Source: Solea solea
Taxonomy: Eukaryota > Chordata > Actinopteri > Pleuronectiformes > Soleidae
Direction of reading: 5' to 3'
Assembly (NCBI RefSeq): GCF_958295425.1
Contig: NC_081149.1
Location: forward strand, 18,032,753-18,096,752
Length of the DNA stretch: 64,000 nucleotides
Shown piece by piece: positions 1-10,906 of this stretch. The first letter of the stretch is position 1; each line of letters begins with the position of its first letter. A program made the position numbers and the translations under genes. A model generated the notes under the pieces. That model made no database searches, was not told where the DNA came from, and saw nothing but the letters and a program-made list of their open reading frames with translations.

Positions 1-210
1 GGGATTAGGTGAATTGGACACTCTAAATTGACCGTAGGAGTGAGTGTGAGAGTGATGGTTGTTTGTCTCTATCTGTGTGTGTGGCCCTGCGATGGACTGG
101 CGAACTGTCCAGGATGTACCCCGCCTATCGCCGGATGTAGCTGAGATTGGCACAGCACCCCCCGCGACCCTCTGGTGGAGGGTAAAGCGGTAGATAATGA
201 CTGACTGACC
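1..210 (+). repeat. tRNA-derived SINE, 3' part (copy 1)
   Basis: The stretch matches, base for base over most of its length, the right half of the complete SINE at 26457-26848: a segment about a gap to a small variable part, then the CTGCGATGGACTGGCGAACTG block, the CCCCGCCTATCGCC block and the terminal TGACTGACTGAC-type repeat. The 5' part with the tRNA-like head lies outside the window. Same family as the copies at 7605, 17125, 26457, 27900, 33640 and 42440. Confidence 0.8.
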
Positions 211-365
211 TCCACGAGGAGAAACTTATCTTTCCCTCTTGCTTGCCATCATGCCGTGCCCTGACCTGTCCAGTCCTCCAGACGCTAGAATTTTCAATTC
301 TATTAAACTTTATTGATCACTTAAATTTATGAGAACTGTGTGCCGTTGAAAACCTCACCAAAAGG

Positions 366-502
366 AACGGAGAAACGCAGCGTTTGGTAACGGAAACGGA
401 GTTACTGAATTTAAAAAAACAACGCGTTACATTATTAGTTACTGAATAAAGTAACAACGTTACATAATGGCATTACTAATAACGCGTTACTACCCAACAC
501 TG
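366..502 (-). mobile_element. hAT-type transposon end (solo terminus)
   Basis: Read on the minus strand from 502, the sequence begins CAGTGTTGGGTAGTAACGCG and continues with further copies of the AACGCGTTA / GTAACG motif. This is the terminal inverted repeat style of a widespread fish hAT-like non-autonomous element. I recognise it from general knowledge of teleost repeats, not from a search. No partner end was found nearby, so it is scored as a solo or truncated end. Confidence 0.5.
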
Positions 503-3412
503 CTCACAAGCCTACAGTCTAGCCATTCTGAAAGCAGACAAGACCTAATAATAGAAATACAACAAACATTATATAGAATTACTGTATATTATACAGACAC
601 CAAAATCACCTCACATAAAGATAACCTTCCCATGGTCATACTACAACAGTTATTTTGGACAAAAAATTAATTTAAACAATTTTACTGAATTTTTATTTCA
701 AATAATTTTCCCAATAATCGGTTGCGGTGAGCACTGGCCACGTAGCACGCGGGTGGCGGGGGCACCGGCAAACGCGTCATTTGATTCAGCGGAGGGCAAA
801 ATTGGAAAGGGAAAAACAGATTTTTTTACAACAGTAGAAAACTGAGGGAGGGAAGCAAATTTGTAGAGAAAATACTACTGCTATTCTAGCAATACAAAGC
901 CACATGCAAATGGGTGGACTATCCCTTTAAATGTTGTTCGTTGTTTCTAAATTCAGTTATATTCTTAAATTATTTGGTTCAGTGAGTGCTTAAACAGAGG
1001 AAAGAAATTATGAAATATTCACATTTAACAAAATATAGAATTTTATAATTCTAGACTTTTTAATGTAGTCATTAAAATACAAACTTTTTTTTTTAAAGGA
1101 ACAACCTGCTTCCTGCTCACGGAGACCTGGTCAGACCCGCCATATACAAAAGCCTGAGGCTGTCAAAAAAAGGTGGGTGACACCTTTTAGAGATGATTAA
1201 CTACATCATTGAAAATGGTATGGCTAATTTTCATAATGTATTTAACTGATGGCAATATATTATTATTAATTTAATCACACATGTATGATATAAGTTTTTT
1301 TGTGTTTTTAAAGAGTGTGGCTACTGACATTTCTATACTTTAACTTAAAAGGCATTCCTTAATCAACTTTATTCTACATCACTTGTGATTATGTTAATTT
1401 CTTTGTTTCACTTGAATAGTTAGAATAGAATTTGTGCTGGCAGCAATGTTTTCACTGAAAGTGAGTCTTTATATCTCAGGCTGGGTGAACCATGTCTGTA
1501 CCTCATACAAACACATTCTAGAACACCTTACCAAGTTATTTTACACCTGTAATGGTATGAACTTCCTCCTCTGATTTTGTAGACTTGCCCTAATGTTTCT
1601 CTCCACTTTAACTCTTGTTGAGCTATGCATTAAATGATTCCTCCAACTTGTCTCCATATCATTTTTTTTCTCCCTGCAGCCTTCCACCACCCACTGCTGC
1701 TGTTGCGTCAGCTAAAGGTAGCCGTATCCTGATTCACTGCGTCTTCATGTGTTGGGTAAGAAGTGTCATTAGACTACTAACAATGTTAACACCTTTTAAA
1801 TGCTTGATCTAATTTACCCAAATGCTTCATCAGTTTAGGACAGAAAATCATTGAATTTGACATTCTTGGGGTCAGTAACCTGACCTCTAAATGTTTGGGA
1901 AACCATGCAAAAGATCGCAAGCTTTCTCAGTCAAGATTTTATGAGCTGGGTCTTCTTCACACAACAGAGAACAAGGTAAATTGAGTCGACTCGTAACATG
2001 GTAAGGCATTTCGTCTTTCTCCTTCTTCTCTGTGTGTGAGGAAATCTGGCCACGGATCCTGACCGAGTGGCGTACCATGGCTGTGCAGTTTCCAAAATCA
2101 GACAAGGATCCATCTGATTTTGTGACTCGGCCTGTCATGATATGCATGTATCTTTCTCCGACACAAAGGATTTGAATGGTCAGGTTTGTAGTGTAAATCA
2201 CATCACATGTAGATGGTGAAGCATTTGTTTAAATTGGGGTCAAGCATTTTCAGGTGTCTGCTTTGTTAATACTCTGGTGCCACGTCTTGCTAAACACACA
2301 AGAACATCTGAATTGTGAAACTGCTGCCTCTTGCAGATGTTACAACAGCAATGGCTGTTGAAAGGCTGCAGGGAGAGAAAATGAGATCTGAGGACAGGAA
2401 AGTGGAATTGATTTCATGCTTAGCAAAATGAGGGTTTCAGCAGAGGACCTTTTTGTGGCGAGCCTACAGAATCAGAAGGAACGTTTGTCTGGGCAACAGA
2501 TTTACAGTTTTTCATGCAGCAACCAAGACATTGGGGTTAGAATCATCCTAAATAGCTGGCAAAGATTGCTTGTAACTGTCAGTGTCGGACAGGAAAGGCA
2601 GGTATAAGTTAGGGAGGGCATCCATCGGTGAGCTCTGACTGGATGTGAGGACCTGTCACACTTGACCAGGTGAGCTACCTGAAGATTTGTCATTTGTTTA
2701 CTACTTTTATTTTTTCTTCTTGTGACTTATCAAATTCTTTCTTGTTTTGAGGAGATGAAGGCTGCAGCACATTCCTGGATCTTTGCTTTAAAATGCCTTC
2801 TTTTAACTACAGCTGTATTTGTACTATTTTATTTTATTTCATTCGGCTTTTCATTTTATCTTTTTATTCTGTCTTTACCATTTTACGCTTAAAGGTTTTA
2901 TTTTTCTACTATGGAAAGCACTTTGTAGAGTTGTTTTGAAAAGTGCTATTCAAATAGTTATTTGAATAGTGTTGCAGTACCATTAACAACAGCAGCAATA
3001 TGAGCAGCCACACATGCAGTGCTAATATTTCTGACTTTCTCAGCCTCAGGTAGGTGATGTGATGAATCACAGCCAGATAACGCTCCACACATTAGTGCAG
3101 GAAAATATTCAGCAGTTAAATGAAACAGCAAAGTGTGAGGCATCACACAGATGTATATCTTGTACATCTGTACAAGATGTTTCCCAAAGTAAAGATCAGA
3201 CTTGGGACAACCGAGCGGTAGACAAAGAAGTCAGTGGCTTGTTGCAAGCTGCAAACACTGGTGACCAAAGATGGAGAGAGGGGCGAGGAGATGATTCTTC
3301 CAGTCTCAGCATCCAGCGCATCATGAATTCGACAGGAAAAAGAGATGACCGACATTTTGGTTGTGTGATGATGCTTTTGTGGAGAAGGGGGCTGATTTTT
3401 TTTTTTTTTTCC
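503..3412. other. Intergenic stretch, no supported gene; possible decayed coding segments
   Basis: AT-rich sequence with no exon set that I can assign to a family. Three pieces look somewhat coding-like. One is an open stretch at 1101-1170 followed by GTGGGT. One is 1960-2175, open on the plus strand and also on the minus strand (104 codons from 2201 down to 1887). One is a segment at 2338-2430 preceded by a pyrimidine tract and CAG. They do not join in phase into a recognisable protein. I treat them as possible remains of an old gene or transposon. Confidence 0.3.
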
Positions 3413-3575
3413 AATCAATTCACCAGTCAATTATTTTTTTTCGATTCCTTGGACCAGAAAATGTTGAAAAATGTTGATCATTGTTTCTCAGACCTGGAAA
3501 TGTTCTCAAATGTCTTGTTTTGTCCACAAAATGAATTGGTTTTAATGATTTGTGTTATATGGAACAAAGACATTT
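3413..3575 (+). mobile_element. hAT-type MITE fragment (dispersed fish repeat)
   Basis: The stretch shares the blocks around ACCTGGAAATG, CTCAAATGTCTTG and TTTTGTCCACAAA with the longer copies at 32644-32950 (plus) and 44735-44966 (minus). The family assignment rests on the GCTGCAACTAACGATTATT-type terminus seen in the copy at 32644. That terminus is typical of fish hAT-like non-autonomous elements. Confidence 0.5.
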
Positions 3576-3584
3576 TAAAACTTA

Positions 3585-4440
3585 GGAAGGTCCCTTGACA
3601 CATCAAGTTTCGTGCAGATCGGACAATGTTAGACTTTACTTACTGTTTAGGGCTTCTACTTCCTGTGGGGAGGTAAACTTTTACAGACATGTTCAGGATG
3701 GGTCTGGGGTCTCACATTTCAAGTTTCAGGTGGATACAACAATCCCTGTTAGATCAGCATCTAAAACTGTAAGTGTAATTCTGTCTGTTGTCACCATTCA
3801 TGGCCGGACTATCATAAATCCTAGCAAGTTTGGTTCAGATTGGACCAGGATTCGTAAACTATTTTAGTATTTTCTGTTCCACCAGGAGGTGCTGTTTTCA
3901 AAATGTACCATTTTGTTGGTGCTGCTGTTGCTGTTGATGAGATAGTAGCTACTTGCAGTCAGTGTGGTATTCAGAGAGGATGCAGCACACAGCGCCACCT
4001 ACTGGTCAAGCTTAACAGCTTTTCCCCTCAGTTGAAAAATGCTTCACTCATGTTTTTTTTATCTCTCTCCTTATTTCCAAAGTGTTCTGCCCAGTGAGTT
4101 TTTTTTTTATATTTCTCTGTCTGTTGAATGTTTTTATTTATTTATTTATTTATTTATTTGTATATATTTTAAAGGAGGGTTAATTAACTATTTGTATTGT
4201 ATTTATCAGAAGTTATTATGTTGATATGATGTTTGAATATTTTGTGCATTTACTTCTGTCACTGACAGTAATGTTTTTTGGGGGTTGTTTGTTTACTTAA
4301 ATAGGAAATAGTACTAAGAAAGTTTTACACATCGTCTCTTTTTTGTCTCTTATGCTCTTGATTTTGTAAGACCATAATGTTCTCAGAATACTGTAGGGAT
4401 AACTCTTGCTGTCCAAGAATGACTGGGGGGGTCAATGGGA
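3585..4440. repeat. Probable decayed dispersed repeat plus simple repeats
   Basis: At 3590-3900 the text runs through phrases typical of an old fish interspersed repeat, such as CATCAAGTTTCGTGCAGATCGGAC and CACCAGGAGGTGCTG. No coding frame survives. A (TTTA)n tract follows at about 4134-4160. Nothing else in the stretch is interpretable. Confidence 0.3.
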
Positions 4441-4444
4441 GTCC

Positions 4445-4771
4445 TTAAAAGGGCGTGTGTGTGTGTGTGTGTGTAATGGGAGGGCAGTTCGGCTCCAGCT
4501 GCACTATAACTGCTTCACTCCTTGACTTGGCGACGACAGCGTGAATTTGTTTCAGTGCAAGAAAAACGTGGCCACGACTTTGTGACCAAAATAAAAATCC
4601 CGTCCAGTCGAGACTTGCCTCTCACTACAAGCCTGTTTCTTTCCCCGAATAATACTAAAACAAAGACGGGTTTGTTAAAGATAAGTATCCTTCCTTGTGA
4701 GAGGGACAACCAACACCACCAGAGCTGCTGGAAACTCTACTCCTGTGCTGGACCGCGCTGTCAGCAGCATG
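4445..4771 (+). promoter_or_regulatory. Candidate promoter and first exon of the slc6a16-like gene (ends in ATG)
   Basis: After a short (GT)n tract at 4457-4474 comes a less AT-rich stretch that ends GCAGC-ATG followed directly by GTATGT, a good splice donor. Spliced in phase 0 to the acceptor at 10905-10906 (pyrimidine-rich tract, then ACAAG), the ATG would open straight into the transporter frame as M-T-G-K-P-P-L-D. This solves the otherwise missing start codon of the gene. The assignment is inference from phase and splice consensus only. It implies an intron of about 6.1 kb, and RNA data could prove it wrong. Confidence 0.4.
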
Positions 4772-7604
4772 GTATGTTCACAACAACACACACTTTAAAA
4801 ACGTGACTCCGTTCACTCGCAGTCACATTTAATACTTTTTTCTTTTGTTATTGTCACTCCCTGTGATGTTGTGCACTGATACTGTTGTATCACTAACCGT
4901 TATTCACCAGAGTGTAATCGGCTACTGAACCAGTCCTGGTAAGACTCTGGTTGACTCTGACTCTGGATAATCTCAGTTTGGCAGAGTGTGTTTTCCTCAC
5001 AGGAGTTTACACTGTTCCACCACATGTTCAGACACAGATATGTATCACCACATATCTGTAGCTTAACATATGTGTTGTCATGTCACTGTCATAGCCTCGT
5101 GTCATTGTACAAACTGTAACTCCTCTTCATAATAAGTTAAAAATGTTGGGGTTTTTTTTGAGTCTGATATTTTATTCCTTTGTGTAGCTGTGGAGTATGT
5201 TCTCATTTTATGTCTCCTTTTTATCCATCTATGGAGATCTAACATCACATACTGTAGATATACTGTGCTCCGTACAGAAGTATGAAACAAAGTTATTTGT
5301 TTTCATATACTTTAGTGGAAATGCTAACGTAAAGCAGGGACAAAAATCTAATCTGTATTATCTTTTTTCTAAATGAAACAATGTAGAGTTCAGATGTGAC
5401 AATGTACACGTTCATTGTTTATTGTAATAAAAACCACTCACATTAAGAAGAATTTTCAATATTGGAATAATCTTAAATAGAGTAAATCATTACTGTTTCT
5501 GCCTGTTTGCCATCATACATCCCAGTATTTGAGTTTGAAATGTCACAAGGGGGAGCCTGCATCTTTTCAGTCATCCCAGAACCTCCTAATTAATAATGAC
5601 CTCTGTCTAATAATAATGTCTTATTTTTTACTAGAACATGTTTTGATATGTGATTTTCTGGAATAATAATGTTAATATTGTGTTTTCCAAGGAACTAAAA
5701 GATTAATGGAAATTTTAGAAACTACAAACCAAATGAAGGTAGATTATATTTCTGTTTATGAGTGTGTTTTAGGGACATTTTAAGAGTTTAAATCGGATTT
5801 TTACAACATTATTAATATCAATACATCAATATTGTGAATGGCTTTCACTGTGGTTAAGAACATCCTGACAGGAAATGTTCCTGTCAGGATTTGTCCCACA
5901 GCTAATGGAGAGCCAGCACTAATAGCTGCCTACAAACACGCTGCTGCTCTGTTTCTGCTTGTTTCCCAAACTATGATAAATAATCCTAATCCTTTTTTTT
6001 CTGTATTGTTTAATAACACAACCTGTGTGCAGAGGTATTTTAATCCTATAGAACCTAGGCATCAGCTAAGTTAGTGTGACTGACAGCTACTCATGTTATG
6101 TAACACTCTGGGGGGGTTGGTAACTTATAGCCGCGTACGGTCTTGGTCCTGCTTGCTGAGATGAACTTCAGTCCAACATAAACAGCTAATTATATGTTGT
6201 CGCTCCCATTCTGCAGCGTTTTGGAGCCATGGCTGTGCTTTCTTTCTTTCTCTGTAGTTTGTAATTCACATACAGTGGTATATATATCGTGGTCTGACCG
6301 AGTGATTCACATTTATGTGATCTTTACAAGGCAGCACATCTAGACTGGCTTTCAGATCTGACTCAACCTAGATTTATTTATCAAGACATTACTCCACAAG
6401 TTTTATTTACGCATAATGCAAGTTCTGCAGTCTGATCTTTAACCCAGAGTTGTTTGCTTGAGTGAAAGTTGGAAAAAGTATGGAAAGTTATTTGATGGCC
6501 CAATGAGCATGATTGTTTATGTTACTCTTGAGTGAAGATGGAGTGGTACAGAGTTGAGGGCCCGGACTGGGCAGATTGCCAAAAGTACATTTATGAAAAA
6601 GAACCCAAAAAGAAAACACTTGGCCTCCCTTTCAAACATGTTAAATGAAATGGACTTTCTTATGAATGTTTGTAGAGGCTTGTGTCGGAAAACGACATTA
6701 ACCCTCACAATATACAGTATGTACACAAAAGAGTATGTTCATTTCAATGTCTTATTAGAAAACAAAAAAGATCTTTACTACAGTGACTCACTTAAACTGT
6801 TCAAGTTTATCGTTAAGATTAGGGATAATGATTTGTTTAGGCTGTTCAAATGAAAATTAGAAAAGAGAAGGAAATGGAAAAGTCCCCTTTTTGAAAGAAA
6901 AAATGTAAATGTATAATCAATTTAAAAGCAATGCAATAGAAAGTGTGTTATATAAGATATAAGGCATCATGACAAATTTAAAAAAGGCATTTATATTTAA
7001 AAGGATGAGAATCTAGGACTAAATAGATTTTCCCACTTCTATTAAGATGTCAAAATGGTGAGGAGCATTTTAATGATAATAGTTAAATGTATTATTAGTG
7101 AATAAACTTTCACTCAATGTCACATTACAGCAACTAAAAAGAACACAGACAGCTACATAAGAACAAACCGCAATAATGAGAAGAGAGAGGTGTCGTTTAC
7201 ACAAATAAAGTTCCTAACAAAGTTGTTTACCTTTGCTGAGGCGGAGTCAGTAAGCAACAGTATAGTATATGTGCACCAACAACAAATATCATGAGAAAAC
7301 AATAGGTACAAACAGTATAGATGAAGAACAAAGTATAAGGCGGCGGCGGCGGCGTGTGGCGCAAATACCTTGGCCTCATATAGTTTTGAACAATAATAGT
7401 ATGTCATCAAAGTGTTCCTTTTCTCTTTGCCATACAATAAGAAGACGTACACAGGCTTCCTGTGGAGCTATTTTCAGCAGCAATGTGGACATTGTGTCTA
7501 AATGACAAAAATCAGTGGTTTACAGTGGTTGATTTTACAAATGAGGGAAGAAAAGGGAAGATTTTGTTTTTGAGAAGCACATATTTGGCTTATTTGCTTA
7601 AGGA
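4772..7604. other. Intron 1 (if the proposed first exon is right) or intergenic; no gene
   Basis: AT-rich, with short ORFs only and none with family resemblance. There is a short imperfect palindrome around 5864-5887 (CCTGACAGGAAATGTTCCTGTCAGG type) and a (CGG)n tract at 7339-7353. I see no exon, RNA gene or recognisable element here. Confidence 0.5.
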
Positions 7605-7767
7605 ATCCCTACGGTGTGGTGGTTACTATACTGGTGCCTCACAGCAAGAAGACTCCAGGGTTCAACTCTTGGTTTTGACTCGAGCTTTGACATGTGGAGT
7701 TTGTATGTTCTCCCCTTGGTACCCTGGATTCCTCCTACACTGCCAAACACTTTCCTGCACTGTTTAG
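7605..7767 (+). repeat. tRNA-derived SINE, diverged (copy 2)
   Basis: A degraded tRNA-like head is visible (GTGGTGGTTACTA, then GGGTTCAACTC as a B-box remnant). The family's GTGGAGTTTGTATGTTCTCCCC and CTGGATTCCTCCTACA blocks follow. Compared with the copy at 26457 it is clearly older, and it is truncated at the 3' side. Confidence 0.65.
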
Positions 7768-8665
7768 GGGTTAGGTTTTGTTGAAACTGGAGATATGAAT
7801 GGCTTTTTGTCCCTCAATGTAGGGATGGTCCAATACTGGTCAAAAAAATCATTGGCTCAAATATCACACAGTCATGTTCAGGCTGTTTATTTCTTCTTTT
7901 TGGGAGAACAACATTTGTTACCTAGCTGGAGAGTTATGTCTTTGAAATGACTCTGCACAAACGTTAACAGCTTCAAAGTGAATTCACTTTATACTGCCAA
8001 GAAGAAAGATTCCCTCTCTTCACCAGTTTTTGTAGAACACAGTAGTGTTTGTCGAAACATTCTAATAGTCTCTCTCCTTGTTAACAACTCTGTCTGCATG
8101 GCTTACCATGTGCTTCAGTACCACCCACAGTGTGAACCAATGCAAACCTAACGCCCCCCAGTGCACTGCCCCTCTCGCTCTCTCCCACATGTCTCACACC
8201 CTCAGTTCTGTCCAGTGGTAGTGGCTGCTCCTTCCTCTCCATTTGTGCATGCATGTTTCCATGTGGCCATGTGGCCATGTGGTCCTGTGCAGCCACATGC
8301 CTCTCTGGGTCACACGCCTGTTGTAATTTTCCATCCTCACCCACTGATACCAGAACAGGCACATAGAAATAATCCAGCTGAGTCATGTTCTAAAGCCAGT
8401 TTGGCTCATGCAAAGTCATTTTGGATGTGGCCCATTCGTCATAGTATGAGGGTGTAGTTTGCAAGTGTAGTTTGCTCATCTAATTTTCTTTTTCTTTTTC
8501 TTTTTTATCTGCATTTGAGTTGGTATCATATTTAATAATAAAAGTATATGTATTTTTCTATGTATTTTCAAATGTGTAAGAATTGTAAGACTGCAGATTG
8601 TAACAAACAGAAGACTCCTCCACTCACAGTTGCTGTTCTATGTTGCCATTTAAAGCTTCCTCTTA
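7768..8665. other. Non-coding stretch, nothing identified
   Basis: No exon with family similarity was found on either strand. The overlapping open frames at 8081-8457 sit on opposite strands of the same segment and contain no domain I recognise. Confidence 0.4.
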
Positions 8666-9213
8666 TACACTACCTGGCCAAAAAAAAAGGCGCCACCTGG
8701 ATTTAACTAAGCAAATAGGTAAGGGGTTGCTGCAGTTGGTCAGGTCTAGGTTCAGCAACATTATGTACCCAAAGAATGAGGCCAGCTGACTACCTGAATA
8801 TAATGAATGACCAGATTATTGCATCAATGCATTTTTTTCTTCCCTGATGACATCGGCATATTCCAAGATGACAATGCCAGGATTCATCAGGCTCAAATTG
8901 CGAAAGCGTGGTTCAGGGAGCATGAGACATCATTTTCACACATGGATTGGCCACCACAGAGTCCAGACCTTGACCTCATTGAGAATCTTTGGGATGTGCT
9001 GGAGAAGGCTTTGCTCAGTGGCCCGACTCTCCCATCATCAATACAAGATCTTGGTGGAAAATTAACGCTGGACGGAAATAAATCTTGTGACATTGCAGTA
9101 GCTTATGGAAACAATGTCACAGTGAATGAGTGCCATGATCAAAGCTTAAGGCGGTCCAACGATGTGACCCCTTTTTTTTTAGGTGGCAACCTTGTTTTTG
9201 GCCAGGCAGTGTA
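8666..9213 (+). mobile_element. Tc1/mariner transposon relic, internally deleted
   Basis: The left end TACACTACCTGGCCAAAAA and the right end, read on the minus strand as TACACTGCCTGGCCAAAAA, form a terminal inverted repeat. TA dinucleotides flank the ends, as expected for this superfamily's target duplication. The internal frame at about 8840-9060 encodes the second half of a DDE transposase: [11 protein letters not shown], then [16 protein letters not shown], with the second catalytic Asp and the third acidic position recognisable. The element is about 550 bp against 1.2-1.6 kb for complete relatives. The N-terminal DNA-binding part and first catalytic Asp are gone, so it is non-autonomous and dead. 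Confidence 0.85.
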
Positions 9214-10906
9214 ATTGCGAAACTAAAGGGGTAAAAGCACTTAGTTACAGGACATTCCCTGGTCCTTTTATGGTTAAAATAAGCAAAAGAAAAACAAAAC
9301 AAGTCCAGATAAAAGAAATGTACAGGTCCTATGATGAAAAAGGAGAGAAAAAAATAAATAAGATTAAAATATTTAAGTAATAGAATAGATTTCAACATGT
9401 ACTATACAGATACAATAAATACAAGATATTTGAAAAAGATAATCTTAAACGTACAAACGTCTTTAAAAGGTAAAAATGCAACAGATAACAGAAAGAATCA
9501 ATTACTTTTCACATGTTTGCTAATTATTAATTTCTTGAAAGTGTAAACTCTGTGTCATAAACTATTGTTCCTCATATCAGTGCAAATTTCTACAATTTTC
9601 ACTATAAATATTAATTTCATACGTTCAAACGTTCCTATTGTGGGACAAATAAAGCACTGTCCTATCTAATCTTAACATACCAAACCACACATTTGTGATG
9701 TTGCTGTAAGATTTCAGTGACTGGTGGATTTGGCGAAACCTACGGTTGCCGATGGTAAACGGCACGTGTAACATTCCTGATGTTATGTTACGTTGTTACG
9801 CAGCCGCATCATTAACCTGACGCAGAAATTGGTAAAACCGTTTTGTTTATATCACTTGTAACTTAACCAGAGTAAAGACTGAACAAAGGCTCAAGATAAA
9901 ATCAGTACAGCAATGCTGTTAAACACACGTTTGCCCTCATGCATGTGTGTGACTCCACCATTATTCACTTAGCAGTGTTTTTCTGTGTCTTCTTTTGAAA
10001 GAGTTTGTTCTGGGCCATCAATAATGCAAAAGTGGTCTTGTATCTTTATGACTTGAATTACTCAAAAATAAACGGGTCAGCCACAACAGTAAAACGAATT
10101 ACAGGGTTTAATGTTAATCGGTTTAAATGAAAACATCCGTTTAGGGTTTAAAGGTTTAATCAGACTGTCAACCCCTAAATATCAGAAACGGACACAAACG
10201 GAATTTATTGCACTTTCAACATGACATTTTGAATGAACCTTTTGAATTTATCTTTAAAATAACTATAAATTGTTGTCTATTGTAAATATCTTTACTCACA
10301 CTGCATGTTTAACCCAGGGATTCCACTGAATGCCTATGTTCTATTTTTGTCAGATGACACTGGGACAGCAAGACAAATGCCTTTACAACAAGCGTTATTT
10401 TCAGAATAAAAGCCCCTGTTTCCATTCTTTTCTCTCTTTTTTTACATTTTCTGAGAAACTGCCCTGTGTACAGACATGATCTCACTTCCTGCCACCCTTG
10501 TTTATTTATTTAAAAAGAAATGTTGTTTTCTATAGTGGGTCAGAGGCGCGGGTTTAGCACACATGTGACACAAAAACAGCAAAAACACAAGACTGGCCGT
10601 CTTCCTGTTCCCTCTTTCTGACAGTCAGGGGTCTTTATTCAGTCTCCCCAGACACCTTAGACTCTAAATATTGTTACAGACTACTGTGGACAGTCACAAA
10701 CACGTGCTGTGTGTCCGTGTTTTCATTGTCTTACACACAGGGCTTTTTCTGTCCATTAACACGGATGCTAAAACGTCCAAAGAATATTCTCCTACAAGCT
10801 TTACAGCTCCTCAAAATGCATTTTTAGCAAATTTAAGCTTGTCTATCGGTTCAATATCAATTGAGTTTTACTCATTCTTCTTCTTCTTCATTTTTCTTTA
10901 TACAAG
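9214..10906. other. Non-coding stretch upstream of the first secure slc6a16 exon
   Basis: AT-rich. Around 9640-9665 the text GTGGGACAAATAAAGCACTGTCCTATCT resembles the 3' end of a non-LTR retrotransposon. A similar tail ending in (TTATC)n lies at 12145-12185. The last 45 bases are a strong pyrimidine tract leading into the acceptor at 10905-10906. No exon is visible in the rest. Confidence 0.4.

Noticed and set aside
3059..3598. 179-codon open frame as a protein-coding gene
   Set aside because: It runs through a polyT-derived Phe run and into the MITE fragment at 3413-3575, has no family resemblance and no splice context.
8081..8457. Pair of overlapping open frames as a gene
   Set aside because: Both strands are open over the same low-complexity segment, without splice signals, domain or family similarity.
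8807..9214. Functional transposase gene
   Set aside because: Only the C-terminal part of the DDE domain is present, with no first catalytic Asp and no DNA-binding domain.
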